64,000 bases of DNA from positions 4,014,661 through 4,078,660 of the forward strand of contig OX463812.1 in assembly GCA_949825045.1 (NCBI GenBank), in the 5' to 3' direction. The notes beneath the pieces are model-generated. The model had not been told where the DNA came from and made no database searches. It saw only the letters and a list, made by a program, of their open reading frames with translations. The translations under genes and the position numbers were made by a program. The DNA is from Argyresthia goedartella. Lineage: Eukaryota; Arthropoda; Insecta; Lepidoptera; Argyresthiidae. This document shows, one piece after another, positions 20,140 through 31,700 of the stretch (its first letter is position 1; each line of letters begins with the position of its first letter).

Positions 20140-20222
20140 CTCATTACCCCCAGCCGGGGATCGAACCCGGGACCTCTCGCATGCTAGGCAGAGCCACAAC
20201 CGCTGCGCCACAGAGGCCGTCA
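19960..20222 (-). mobile_element. tRNA-derived SINE (copy 2 of 3), most complete
   Basis: Read on the minus strand from 20,222: a tRNA-like head with A box TGGCGCAGCGGT and B box GGTTCGATCCC, a 35-base poly-A (poly-T at 20,105-20,139), then the body CCCCAGGTCTTGGATG ... CGTCGCTGTTTCTGG ... TGCCTGTATG and an A-rich end (ATGTTTATGTTATG). It would be transcribed by RNA polymerase III and moved by a LINE. The long A-run inside the element is unusual. Confidence 0.75.
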
Positions 20223-20559
20223 AATAATGATAATTCAGTTACTTTTATTCTAGTTCAACGGTATGATTTTCTTAACTTTATTCCTGACTAAATACTAGGC
20301 TTGTTAATTTGAAATACGGTAAATATCCAGAAGAAAGCATGATGCTTGGCATACATGGATTTTTTAAATATATAACTATGTGCTTCAATATTCAAAGACG
20401 AACACGTTGGAAATCTTTTGCGTTTTTTCTAAAGCAAGAAGAAAACCGTGAATAGATAAAATTATCTACAAAACAACTCCCGGGTGTATGTTGATAGGAC
20501 CTATTTTTTTTAAATGTGTTAAATTCATTAGTGTAAGGGATAAATAAACTTTAACTTTA

Positions 20560-20965
20560 TGATATTCAAAGCCATGTACGGCCCGAAAAACTTTACTACC
20601 TGAAACTGCAAGGGCTACTCTACCAGACGATAAACCAGAAGTGGCCTTGCCAAACCTGGACATAGCAGAAGATGATTTATAAGCCCGAGTGAAAAATATC
20701 TTAGATAGAGTTGATGATCACGAAAGGGCTCGTTTTTTTTCGGAACTAGACTGTGTTCTGGAATATGCAATAGGGACTACTCTACCAGATGAAACAACAC
20801 ATGTGGTTATGCCGATCCTGGATATAGCTATCAGTGCCTGAGTAGGAAATCAACATATCAAAATATCATTCAAAGCCGTGTAAGGGTATGGGCTTGAAAA
20901 ACTTTTTGATCTGGACGGTTTTCTCGAACATGCAGGAGGGAATATTCCACCAGATGACATACAAA
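20560..20965 (+). repeat. Diverged tandem repeat, about 150-200 bp units
   Basis: Three degenerate units share GAAAAACTTT-(A/T)CTACCTG, 'GCAAGGGCTACTCTACCAGA' / 'GCAATAGGGACTACTCTACC' / 'GCAGGAGGGAATATTCCACC', and CCTGGA(C/T)ATAGC. This may be a decayed coding repeat, since the units look protein-like, but all frames carry stops. Confidence 0.45.
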
Positions 20966-23689
20966 GTAACTCTTTATTTATTTTTAAATTTTTTAAATAA
21001 ATAAAGTAAATAAAAAGTCACTACAATTTATTTATAACTGTGGAATGAAAATGATTGGTATCTTGATGTCGAAACTTAAATTCCTTTAGTTATAAACAGT
21101 TTTTGGTACCCAAGAGACTACCAGTTCATTTCACAAAATTATACTCAAATGAAGTCAGAAAAAATCATATGACTTAATAATAAAATTATAGATATTTCAA
21201 GGAAAATATTTGCATTTAATTGTTTTATAAGTAAATTGTGTAACATTATTGTAACACATAGAATAATGCCTATCTCATTAACCAGTATCAGTCTACTTCA
21301 TTTAGTGTTCTGCAGTTACATAGGTACATGATTTATCATATCATCTTCATGAATGGAAAAGTTCCTTTGTTGCAAAACTTACTACGAAACTTTCCATTCA
21401 CGATCCAGTGAAGTTTATCTGCGAAAAAGATTTATTGCATGAAAGATATAGTGAGCGTCGTCGTGTGGCTTTACCCCGGAATGCACAACTGCTAACTAAA
21501 AGTTTAACTTTACTCAGAAAAAGACGCTGTGTCTGAGGAAACTAAAATGACAACTCAGTATACGATTTACGCTGCACTTAAATTGGGTATCAGTTTATGT
21601 ATTTGCCCATTTATCATTGACACACCCATCAGGAGTTATCACGAATGCAATAAAGTTATTTATCACTTGTCTCACAATCATCTCAATAAAGGCTGTAACA
21701 GAAAGTTGTAGTCAAAATTCAAATCAGCTGACCGCCGCGCCCAAAATTGATGAAGATGTCACAAATAAAGTTGGTCAGATCGAATCAGTTTCCTAGTGAA
21801 AGTAAAAATGTTCACTGCCCAAACAAGGCGAAAAGTGATTAACTAGCAGGTAACTGTTATAAGATATTATATTATTTGGTATCTTAGATATATGCATGTA
21901 TGCGTATTATCATTTAGCAAAACATTTAGGTACGAAAGCAGATCAGAAATTAGATCAGATGATTTATTGTGGATCGCAGTTAAACTTTGACCTTAGACTC
22001 TTGTAATATACTGCACTTATCATTTTCAAATCATGTACTTACTCGGTCTGATATTTTCTTCCCCACTTTTCCCCCCACTTTCGTCAGAATACACGACCAT
22101 TTTTATATTGCACTATTTAATCGTGACTTAAACTGTGTTCAATAACCGATTAATCGCACTACTATTTGGCGTCACGCGCCTTGTACAACTGCTGCTAAAT
22201 ATTATATTTTTCAGTGTCTCTGTCCCCTGTTTGTTCTATTTACTAGCTGTTTCTTATGTCAGAGATTTGTCTTAATCACATAGTCTCGAGAACACTAAAT
22301 GGAGTGGACTAGTACAAAATTAATTGAGTGGCTAATTATTCTTTCTGTGGCAAATAAGTTAGGTATTCTTTCTTTGGGTATCAACAATGTTATATCAATC
22401 ATCAAACAATCAAATATGTTTTTAAGCAAAGGTAAAAACTTAAAGAAGTTGTTACCAAAACTTATAATTTGTTATAAATAAGATTTGTAGCGTTTTGATC
22501 ACAATAAGTTGTATCGAGTCAAGTGGGTTACTTGATTTTTTCTGATTCTCTGTTGATTGTTGAGTATTTTAGACTTACAAGTAATGTTTTGATTTATTCA
22601 CTGTTAAATGAGATGGAGAACATTTATTCTATTATGGGTAATACTATTAAGGTCATTCTAGAGTGAATTTAAATGAAGAAATCAATATACTAATTATCTC
22701 CACTCCACAGTTTTTTGTGAATCTTTTAACACTCTAGTTATCAAGCGAGGTTATCTGGTTAGGTTGAATAAAACTATTTTAGTGCGGATATCGTATATGG
22801 GGGTGTTAAGAAAATGTTAACTAATAAGGGTCTTGAATATAATGCCTATAAGTGTCATACAGGTGTAACCAAAATAATGACTATAAATTTAAATATTTAA
22901 AACACCGCCAACAAAATAAATTAAACCTCAAAATCTCCATTTTAGTTCACTTGTTTCCTTCTTAATCCAATAACTTGGAACCACTCAACTTAATAAAACA
23001 TACTTAAAAAACGTCACCGTGAAATCTACTACCAATAACGAAAATCACATCCAAACCCGTTGTCCCGTTTGAGCGCTAGAGCTATGGACAGATGCAAAGA
23101 CACACAGACATTCACGCAGACAGACGCTTCAAACTCATGGGGTAAAAATATAATAAGTAACCCAATAAAAGCACAAATCTAGCCCTTTAAATCTGCCTAC
23201 CAAGAAAAGCGGGTCTTACCTCGATCGAGCCATAGTAGTAATAGCTTTTATCATACTTAATTAATAGTTACTCTTTAAGGTATTTTCCGACTTCTAACTT
23301 CAAAATAGAACCTTCCCCGCTTGATTTTGGGTTCTCAGGCGGAAAAAATATATGAGTAACTCGTTCGAAAAGGCTTCTTTACGAACCTCGCCACGACTTC
23401 GTCTTCGGCTTGTACCGTAAACTTCTCGTTTCATAAAACGTTGCGAACTCGTACGAAATGTACTATTCCTTTAGATAAATCATTTTATGTCTCATAATTT
23501 ATGAGACTAATATTTCTATGAAAAAGGTAACTGAGCACAATGTTTCTATGAAAATGGCCACTGGGCACAACTGTTCGTTTACGACCCCGTGTATTTGTTT
23601 GTTTGAGCTAAGAAAAAGTTGTTAACGTAACGCGTATAGAATGTAACGGAACTAGCTAGGCCGATCTACATAATTTAATCCTCATATAT
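20966..23689. other. Intergenic, AT-rich
   Basis: No gene supported in 2.7 kb. About 21,690-21,800 is a relative of the hairpin repeat at 18,061. 22,980-23,140 (CGTTGTCCCGTTTGAGCGCTAG ... GACAGACGC) is an inverted relative of the repeat near 7870. Confidence 0.45.
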
Positions 23690-23890
23690 ACACATAACAT
23701 AAACATAAACATTTTTGAATTGGCAAGTACATCGCTTCTGACCCCACACTAGGATTTCCTGTGTCGTGGGAACCAGAAACAGCGACATACAAATAAAACA
23801 TTTAAACATCCAAAACCTGTGATTATTTTCCTCCGGGACCTTTCGCATGGGAGGCAGAGCAAAAACCGCAGCGCCACAGAGGTCGCTAAA
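23690..23890 (-). mobile_element. tRNA-derived SINE (copy 3 of 3)
   Basis: Same family as 19,960-20,222, more diverged. The body (CCCCACACTAGGATTTCCTG ... GGAACCAGAAACAGCGACA) is clear and the head (CTCTGTGGCGCTGCGGTTTT on the minus strand) is damaged. The internal poly-A is much shorter here. Confidence 0.7.
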
Positions 23891-24109
23891 GTTAAGAATA
23901 TTAAGTTCGCAATTTACTATAAGTAACCTTTTTATGGCTTTGTGTGGGCACGAATCAAGTGCCGATTGGGTAGAACATGCCGTACAAACGTGGCCTTTGT
24001 CAGATTGATGTCACGCCACATCACGACCTGGCTCGATGCCTATGTACCAAACCTAATATAACTCGTAGGTCAAGCCCCCGTCTAAGAAATATCGAAGCGA
24101 TTTGAATAA

Positions 24110-24985
24110 AAGTCTTGAAATTCCAAATTCCAAATCTCTTTATTACTGTAGATATTTACATATACTTAGTAAACGTCGTTTTTTGCCACTTCTCTACATT
24201 GGACCACTGTGGGAGAAGAAGGGCGTAGAAACTCCCACAGATTGATTTTTATATCTCTTTTAAAGAGCTTTTGCTTAACTAATACAAATTTTATAATATC
24301 ATAATTAATAAGTAGGAATAAATAATTACAAAACTATTAACAGCAAGGTCTGTGTTGAGCCAGATTAACCCCATACAGTCCCATCATTTAAGTAATCTTG
24401 AACATTGTAATATCCCTTTTTCGACAAAGTCGCTTTAACATGGTTTTTAAATTGCTCAAATGGCAATTTCAAGATCTCCAGAGGTATCTTGTTGTAGTAG
24501 AGAATGCATTGACCCTTGAAAGAATTGCAAACCTTCACGAGTCTAAACCGGGGCGCAAGTAGTCTGTGATTATTTCTTAGATTAATATTACAGCTATCGC
24601 TAAGTTTAGCAAATGTTGTAAGGTTCTTGCGTACATAAATTATGTTTTCGAAAATAAATTGACTAGCTACAGTTAGTATGTCAATTTCTTTAAAAAGCTC
24701 TCTTAAGGAGTCTGTGCGTTTTAAATTATAAATTGCTCGAATAGCTCTTTTCAGTAAAATAAAAATAGTTTGAATATCCGCTGCTTTCCCCCACAACAAG
24801 ATACCATAGGACATCACACTATGAAAGTAACTAAAATATACTAGCCTAGATGTAGCCACATCCGTGTTTTGTCTGATGTTCCTAACAGCGTAAGCCGCAG
24901 AACTTAATTTACCAGCCAATTTATCTATGTGAGGTCCCCACTGTTATTTGCTATCAATGGTTATTCCAAGAAACTTCGTGTCATT
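24110..24985 (-). pseudogene. Jockey/CR1-type LINE, 3' end of ORF2
   Basis: A 184-codon minus-strand frame (24,919-24,365) covers the region after the RT: LSSAAYAVRNIRQNTDVATS, then YFSYFHSVMSYGILLWGKAA and a tail ending FKNHVKATLSKKGYYNVQDY. The RT core is missing (5' truncation). It belongs to the same family as 57,432-59,516 and 5990-7745. The outer LINE at 24,990 starts right beside it. Confidence 0.8.
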
Positions 24986-25071
24986 TAATCTCAGCCGGTA
25001 CGCGGTTCTGTGCGGACGTCTCAGCTCTGTTGCGAACGACGCGATGAGAGGTCATTGAACCTAACGGGACA

Positions 25072-26394
25072 ATGTCGTCTTATGTGCTAAAGTGTGCGAG
25101 CTGTGACATTGTAATTAATGAAGTGCTGTGTTATTTGCAAAACAAGGCTGATATTTTGGATGAGGAAAGCCTGGTTCACATCTGTACATCTGCCTTTTCA
25201 GTTGAAGAAATTGGACAAGCCAAAGATCTCTTATTTGATTGTACTGCAAGATCTAAAGTAACCAGAAAAGGACAAGGGAAACAATCTCGAGATATTGATG
25301 ATATAATACGTGTTATCAAGGCGACTCAGCCTGCCAGTTTGCCGGTGTTTGTGGCTCGCGAGCTGCATAAACTACCGCCTACTACATTTGACCATGTAGA
25401 CGTTACGCGGCTTTTAAGAAATAGTACATGTACAGAAAGACTTGAGAGAAGTTCAGGAAAAATATGTTTCCGAAACCAACCAGTACGTTACTGTGAGTGA
25501 GTTCGAGCAACTAAAAGCGGACTTGAATTTTTTGAAAAAAACGTCTGCCTCTTCTAGTGCCAGTGCCTACAATAATGAGCCTTATGTGAACGCGCGCAGA
25601 GGTGCATTTTGTGCGCAAGATAGCTGAGAATATGCGAGCAATAGCGGCCCGATCGGCCTATCACACCATTGCGCTAACAGGTCGTTGACCCCTGAGACCG
25701 ATAGGACGAAACCAGTCAGTGAAGCGGCGGCTGAGCGCACGCCATATCCGTCTTACACAAAGGCGGTACAGCATGGGCCTGTCTCGCTCGCACAGTCACC
25801 TGCACCTTCGCCCGGTAGCAACAAGAAGCGACGGAATGAAGTTCGCGAGTGTCGTGATTCAAAACATATCGGCAACGCTGGCACAAGCGGCGCAGGTAAA
25901 CAGCTGATATCGATGATTCAACCGCAAAACTCTCACAACAACAATAACAAAATAATTCCTTACGAATGATAACGAACGAGAATGAGGAGTGCGTGGGGGA
26001 GTGGACACAAGTGGAAAGACGTAAGAAACGCAACCCAACACGTTTTACAGGGAGACGAGGTAAAGCGGTCCTAGATGAAAACTCTAAATTTAAGGCTGCG
26101 GAGGCCAAAATACCACTCTTCATATATAACGTGTCTCAAGAAATGAACTCAGTACATATAGCTGAATATATCTTGAAAAAGACTAATGTGACTGTTTTGC
26201 CTTATAAAATGCCTATGAAGGAGTTGAAGGAGTATGATTCATACAAAATATATGTACCGAAATCAAAGGTATCGCTGTTTGAGGATGCTGATTTTTGGCC
26301 ATTTGATATATATTTTAGAAGGTATTTCATCTTTAGTACCAGGAAGGATAATAATCTGAAAAGCACAAACGTAAACAAAAATGGCAAACTGTAA
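25072..26394 (+). pseudogene. ORF1 of the outer LINE
   Basis: Starts at ATG 25,072 (MSSYVLKCASCDIVINEVLC). The N-terminal part has a C-x2-C pair and a helical region. After a frame change near 25,440 come a coiled-coil-like stretch (VSEFEQLKADLNFLKKTSAS) and Ser/Pro-rich residues. A last frame at 25,966 holds GEWTQVERRKKRNPTRF and an RRM-like segment (KIPLFIYNVSQEMNSVHIAE) ending in TAA at 26,392. Such proteins bind the LINE RNA. At least two frameshifts and a stop make it non-functional. Confidence 0.7.
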
Positions 26395-26482
26395 CAACAA
26401 AAATAATAGTAATAATATAGCGTGTACAACTAGTAAACTTGTCAGTTACAATTGTAAACATGTTAAGCGATCTGCACAATGT

Positions 26483-26747
26483 ATACGACGACCCGAATGG
26501 CCGAGACGGCAGTGACCCTGCCTACGAAGCCAAGGGTCCCGGGTTCGAGTCCCGGTGGGGGCAAATATTCGTTTGATGAGAACGGATGCTTGTATCCTAG
26601 TCATGGTTGTTTATCTAACTAAGTATATTATTTATCTATATAAGTATGTCTAGTACCCAAGATACAGGGAATCCTAGTTTGGGGCTAGATCAATGTGTGT
26701 AAAAAGTGTCCAAGGTATTTTATATTATTATATTATTATTAATCATT
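26483..26747 (+). mobile_element. tRNA-derived SINE inside ORF2 of the outer LINE
   Basis: A full-length copy of the family seen at 17,754. Head with A box TGGCCGAGACGG and B box GGTTCGAGTCC, body, and tail ending TATTATTATATTATTATTAATC. It is flanked by ATGT at 26,479-26,482 and 26,748-26,751. Removing the insert and one ATGT rejoins the endonuclease frame exactly. Confidence 0.85.
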
Positions 26748-26851
26748 ATGTCTCGATGCGGATATAGTGGCACTGCAAGAGACATGGATACTACCCCACG
26801 ATATACCATACCTAGGTACGCTAGACAGCAACTTTGGATACACGGGAAAGT

Positions 26852-27101
26852 TTATTTATTTTATAGTAATTACGTAGGGTGTATTGTGATTTATTTGATA
26901 GTATATTTATTTTATTTATTTCTTTTAACTCTTAATTGTACACTAGGACTACCTCTCTATATTTTATTTTTCTCTTTTCTTCACAGGTTAGCTGTAAGAA
27001 ATTTCTTTTTAGAAATAAGCTCACCTTTGTATACTGTTTCTGTTATAATTTTCACTGTGTTTTCTGTGCAATAAAGGATTATTATTATTATTATTATTAT
27101 C
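26852..27101 (+). mobile_element. 5'-truncated LINE tail inside ORF2 of the outer LINE
   Basis: A 250-bp insert with target duplication AAAGT (26,847-26,851 and 27,102-27,106). It ends in a stem-loop (GAAATTTCTTTTTAGAAATA), TGCAATAAAGG and (ATT)n, the same layout as the LINE F tail at 43,020-43,146. The coding frame of the host is restored once it is removed. Confidence 0.8.
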
Positions 27102-27282
27102 AAAGTCGGCGGTGGACACCTCGGCGGGTCTGCTGAGGGGAAGACCGTATGGAGGTGTGGCCATCTTATGGCGTAAGAGTGTTTTCCAACGTGTGCAAGT
27201 AATTACTTGTGATAACGTGCGAATTGCTTGTGTTTTGTTGGCTATGTGTAATCACTCGGCGCTAGTGTTCAGTGTGTATATG

Positions 27283-27290
27283 CCTACAGA
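27283..27290 (+). repeat. Left 8-bp target duplication of the hAT element
   Basis: CCTACAGA here and at 51,932-51,939, immediately outside the hAT ends. Eight bases is the standard duplication length for hAT transposons. Confidence 0.93.
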
Positions 27291-27604
27291 CAGGGCCGCA
27301 GAGAGAAAATCAGGGTCCGGGGGTATCCATGTTCGGGCCCCCTCCCTTCCCTTCAAATAAATCAGCTATTTCCGACTGTGATGTAATTATTTTTAATTTG
27401 TGGATTTAAATGTACTAATAGTTTATATTATTATTATTTTACTATATATTATACTATATATTATATTAACTAAGTTCATAATAAACAATTAGATATCATG
27501 ATTAACAAGTAATTTTAGAGGAAGTTGGATAACCTTAACGTTTATTCATGTACAGTTTTATTTTAATAAAGTATAATATTATTTAGTCACTTTTTAGTAA
27601 ATAC

Positions 27605-27833
27605 TCATTCGTGTGTGAGACAAGCTTTTCTTGCTTTGGAGGAGGCGAAAACGTCGATAACTGAATTCAAGTTCAATTTTCTCGCCAATTCTGCTTCTAG
27701 ACAAAGAGTTGCCAATCCTGACACTCTTGTTTGAGTTGAACAAGAACGGTGATTTTTTTTTATCCTCGCAAGTACGCTTAATGAGCGTTCAGCACTGGCT
27801 ACTGAAACTGGCAAAGTACAAAATATTCGCAGA
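27605..27833 (-). pseudogene. hAT transposase, C-terminal dimerisation domain
   Basis: It encodes the hAT family C-terminal dimerisation motif LPVSVASAERSLSVLARIKK and then TRVSGLATLCLEAELARKLN, ending in a stop at 27,605. Its frame joins the central part at 34,386 across the BEL insertion. It is followed toward 27,291 by about 300 bases of non-coding terminal DNA. Confidence 0.85.
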
Positions 27834-27838
27834 GCGAC

Positions 27839-28044
27839 TGTTTGAAATTTGGTTCAGGTGATTTCACCTAGATGGCGTTGTTCTATTTGTAACTCGCGAT
27901 GTTGAGATTTTCTTGGCTTCGCATAAACTGAAATTGAATATATTTTTTGTTACCCTTCATACCAATCCTGGTCTGTTATTAAACAATATAGTTTACGATA
28001 CAGTGGTTTTAATGGCAGCACCAATAGGGGTCAGAGTCCAAACA
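27839..28044 (+). repeat. BEL element 1, 5' LTR (206 bp)
   Basis: TGTTTGAAATTTGGTTCAGG ... GTCAGAGTCCAAACA, identical to 34,175-34,380. No TATA box is obvious. Confidence 0.95.
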
Positions 28045-28046
28045 TT

Positions 28047-28064
28047 TGGTCCTTCGAACCGGAT
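28047..28064 (+). other. Primer binding site of BEL element 1, tRNA-Tyr-like
   Basis: TGGTCCTTCGAACCGGAT begins two bases after the LTR. It nearly matches the complement of the 3' end of an animal tRNA-Tyr (which I recall as ...CCGGCTCGAAGGA plus CCA), with about one mismatch in the first 16 bases. Confidence 0.65.
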
Positions 28065-28276
28065 ACTGTTTTTATTTTTGAGATTTGTGGTCTAAAACGA
28101 CCACTCACGCGTCCTTGCGGTGGATTGCTGCAGCAAGAGGGCGTGTTGGGCAGTCAATGGAGACGTTGGCAGCTGAGTAACAGATGCCAATGCCACCTTG
28201 GCAGCCTTGGTTTTATAGCCGACGACGTCACATAAGCCCGTAGTGCAGGCAACCTGTGACAGCCCAGCTGAGAGGC

Positions 28277-28441
28277 CATATACATGAGGACAACAGATCA
28301 ACTGCAGGAGAGCGGCGACCTCTACGGGGCGCCTTGGAGACCAAACTACAGTTCAACAAATATACATGAGGACAACAGATCAACTACAGGAGAGAGGCGA
28401 CCTCTAGGAGCGCCTTGGAGACCAAACTACAGTTCAACAAA
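28277..28441 (+). repeat. Tandem duplication in the BEL element 1 leader
   Basis: Two copies of about 82 bp (ATACATGAGGACAACAGATC ... ACCAAACTACAGTTCAACAA) with a few differences, in the 0.7-kb non-coding leader between LTR and gag. Confidence 0.75.
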
Positions 28442-28757
28442 TGCGTGAGTGAGAAGTGAAATCGTGAGTACATTTGATTCTTTCTATAAGAAATAATTCA
28501 AGACATTTTGAACTTTATTAACATCGAGTAATAAACTCATAAGAATTCAGATCAATTTGGGACTTGTAAAATTAGCAATAATTGTGTATTAGTTTTAGGA
28601 CTTAGAATAATTTGCTTAAAAACGAGGGAACGGGGAACCTATGCCCAATTTTCCCCAGAGATCAAATAGTTCAAAACACTTGTAAAATTTTCGTGAAATT
28701 TCATACCTTAGATTAGAACTTTACATAGATAGTGAATTATAATCATAAGCTACAACC

Positions 28758-31700
28758 ATGGAGAAAATAATTGTTCTCCAAGAAGAGTTGCACAAGTCTA
28801 TGAAAAAAGGTTTAGTAAATTTAAAAAAATCACCTAAAGACAGAATAACTGTTGAATATGTAGAAGCTAGATTGGAGAATTTAGAAAGAGATTGGACAAC
28901 ATTTAGAGAAAACAGTTCAAAGATTTATGCAACTTATTCAAGAGATGCTATAAGGGAGTCTAATTATGAAAAGGAAGAGTTGTATGATCAATGTGAAGAT
29001 GCCTATATAGAATATAAATCACAATTGAGATTGTTTTTAAATAAGTTACAATTGTCGAGGAAAACAACCACTGAGACTAATTCCTCCGGCGCATCTTCTA
29101 GTTCAATGGTTAGGTTGCCAAAGATTTCCATACCCATGTTTTCCGGTAAATATGCGGAATGGACGACATTTCGGGATCTGTTTGTATCCCTCATTCACAA
29201 AAACTCTTCTTTGGATGGTGTACAGAAATTACACTATCTAAAAAGCCACTTGAGTGGTGAGGCAGAACAGCTTATTAGACAAACCCCAATAACTGACGCC
29301 AACTATCTCAAATGCTGGCAGCAGTTAGAGGAGCGTTACAACAACAAAAGATATTTAGCAAATTGTATATTAAAAAGATTACTCGGTCAAAGGAGATTAT
29401 ATAATGAATCTGCCTCAGCTCTCAGGGAATTATTAGATACTACAATGGATTGTTTAAATGCTTTATCCAACTTGGAAATAAACGTGACTACATGGGATGT
29501 GATGATAATACACATTATAGCATCCAAATTTGATAGTGAAACTCGCAAACAGTGGGAGTTGCACATCACCGATTCAGAAGGTAACGAGTTGCCATCTTTG
29601 GTACAGTTCAAGGAATTTATAGAAACTCGATTCCGAGCTTTAGAGTGTTTGGAACCCAAAGGACACACCTTTCGTCCGAACAGTGGCAATAGGGCTGATT
29701 CTCATAACCCCAAGGCGCTGTTAGGTGTCACATCTGAAATTAAGTGTGAGTTCTGCTCCGAAGCCCACAAACTTTGTTTCTGCAAGAAGTTTTCCAGTCA
29801 ACAATATGATCAAAGACGCGAATTTGTGATTAATAAGAGAATGTGCTTTAATTGTTTAGGAGGCAATCACACAGTGTATAATTGCAGGAAAACTACCTCG
29901 TGCCAAATATGCAAGCGCAGACATCATTCCTTACTGCATCCACCTAATGAACCTGAAAATAGATCACAAGACATACCACCAGCTGTCAAACACTCTGACA
30001 AACCGGTTAGGGACCAGACGATAACTTCGTGCTTGGCAACTGGCAAAGGAACAAAATCCAGACAGGTTTTATTGGCCACAGCGCTAATAAATATTGAGTC
30101 ACATAAAGGTCAAGTCCAAGTAATTCGAGCATTGCTGGATCAAGGTTCACAGGCTTGCTTTATCACCGAAGATACAGTTCAACTTTTACAACTAAAAAAG
30201 ACACCGGTCAAAGGTATTATTTCCGGCGTAGGTCAAAGAGAATCTCTAAGTACAAAGTCCTTGGTCAGGCTGATGATTCAGTCGAGAGTAGATCACCAGT
30301 TCAAAGTTCAGGTCAATGCTTATGTTTTGAAAAATATTACGTCTTGTCTTCCGGAAAAAACCGTAGATCCAGTCGAATGGGTTGATCTACAAGAATTGAC
30401 ATTGGCAGATCCGCAGTTCAACGTTCCCAATAAAATAAATGTTTTACTGGGAGCGGACATCTATAGTTCAATAATGAAGGAGGGTTTGAAAAGGAGCCCT
30501 TCTGGCACTTTGATAGCCCAGAGCACAACACTTGGCTGGATAGTATCCGGCGTAGTTCAACCTGGAAAAGAAACAGGCAATAGTACAACCCCAATTAGCG
30601 TTATGCACGCACAGATCAATACTGATGATTCTCTCAAAAGATTTTGGGAAATCGAAGAACAAATAACAGAGGTCAAACCCATGCTAACAGAAGAAGAGAG
30701 AAAATGTGAAGATTTATTTACAGAAACAACTGTGAGATCAAACGATGGCCGTTATGTAGTTAAACTACCTTTCCGAGATGCAGAACCTGCCTGCAAAGGT
30801 GGAGATTCACGAAACATTGCGATAGCTAGACTGAAATCTCTAGAAAAGAGATTCGCAAGAGATGAAGAATTGAAAGAAAAGTACACAGAAGTAATTAACG
30901 AATATTTACAATTAGATCACATGAGAGAAGTCGAAGGCGAGGACACAAGAAAAGAAGAAGCTACATACTTACCGCACCACGCAGTGATCAGAACAGACAA
31001 AGCTACAACAAAGGTTCGCGTAGTATTCAACGCGTCTGAGAAAAACAAAAATGGTGTGTCGCTTAATAACACGCTAATGGTAGGGCCCAAATTACAAGCG
31101 GATTTACGTCACACAGTAATGAGATGGAGAGGCCACCCCATTGGCCTAATCACGGACATTGTTAAAATGTACCGACAAGTGAGAGTGTCAGATGATGACG
31201 TAATTTTCCAGCGTATAGTATGGAGAGACGATCCTGAAAAAGAAATAAAGGATTATGAGTTGCTTACTTTGACGTTTGGGACAGCATGCGCTCCTCATCT
31301 TGCAGTAAGAGCTTTACAGCAAACTGCACATGACGAAGGACACAATTACTCTCTTGCTGCTGAAAAAGTCTTAAACAACTTTTATATGGACGATTTAATG
31401 GCAGGGTGTAGCAATGTCGAAGAAGGAATAAAATTGTATACAGAAATGACAGATCTATTAGAAAAGAGTGGTTTCAAGCTACAGAAGTGGAATAGTAACA
31501 GTAAGGAACTGTTACAGAAGATATACATGACAGCTGCTGAGAAAGAAGAAGAAATTAATAGAAAGGAAGAAGAAACCGCTGAAAAGAACAAACAGGACAA
31601 CAAAGAAAAGGAAATAGAGATCAAAATTGATGCAAATAATAAAATACTGGGACTCACCTGGAACCGTAGAGACGACAAAATTCAGTATTCGGTGACTCTT

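Larger units (their letters stand above)
26381..27290 (+). pseudogene. ORF2 of the outer LINE, part 1 (endonuclease N-terminal half)
   Basis: ATG at 26,381 lies inside the end of ORF1, overlapping it by 14 bases in another frame, typical of LINE ORF2 starts. It begins MANCNNKNNSNNIACTTSKL and VSYNCKHVKRSAQC. It then skips a SINE (26,483-26,747) and resumes as LDADIVALQETWILPHDIPY, the APE-type endonuclease motif with catalytic Glu in LQETW. After a second insert (26,852-27,101) it continues GRPYGGVAILW ... VFSVYMPTD, where the hAT transposon cuts it at 27,290. Confidence 0.8.

Noticed and set aside
20147..20222. tRNA gene on the minus strand
   Set aside because: The A and B boxes belong to the SINE head, and the cloverleaf is not followed by a tRNA terminator but by poly-A and a SINE body.
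26490..26562. tRNA gene on the plus strand
   Set aside because: Same reasoning: head of a SINE with a target duplication and other copies in the window.
26706..27074. 122-codon plus-strand frame
   Set aside because: It runs across a SINE end, a LINE endonuclease piece in the wrong frame and a LINE tail; chimeric and accidental.
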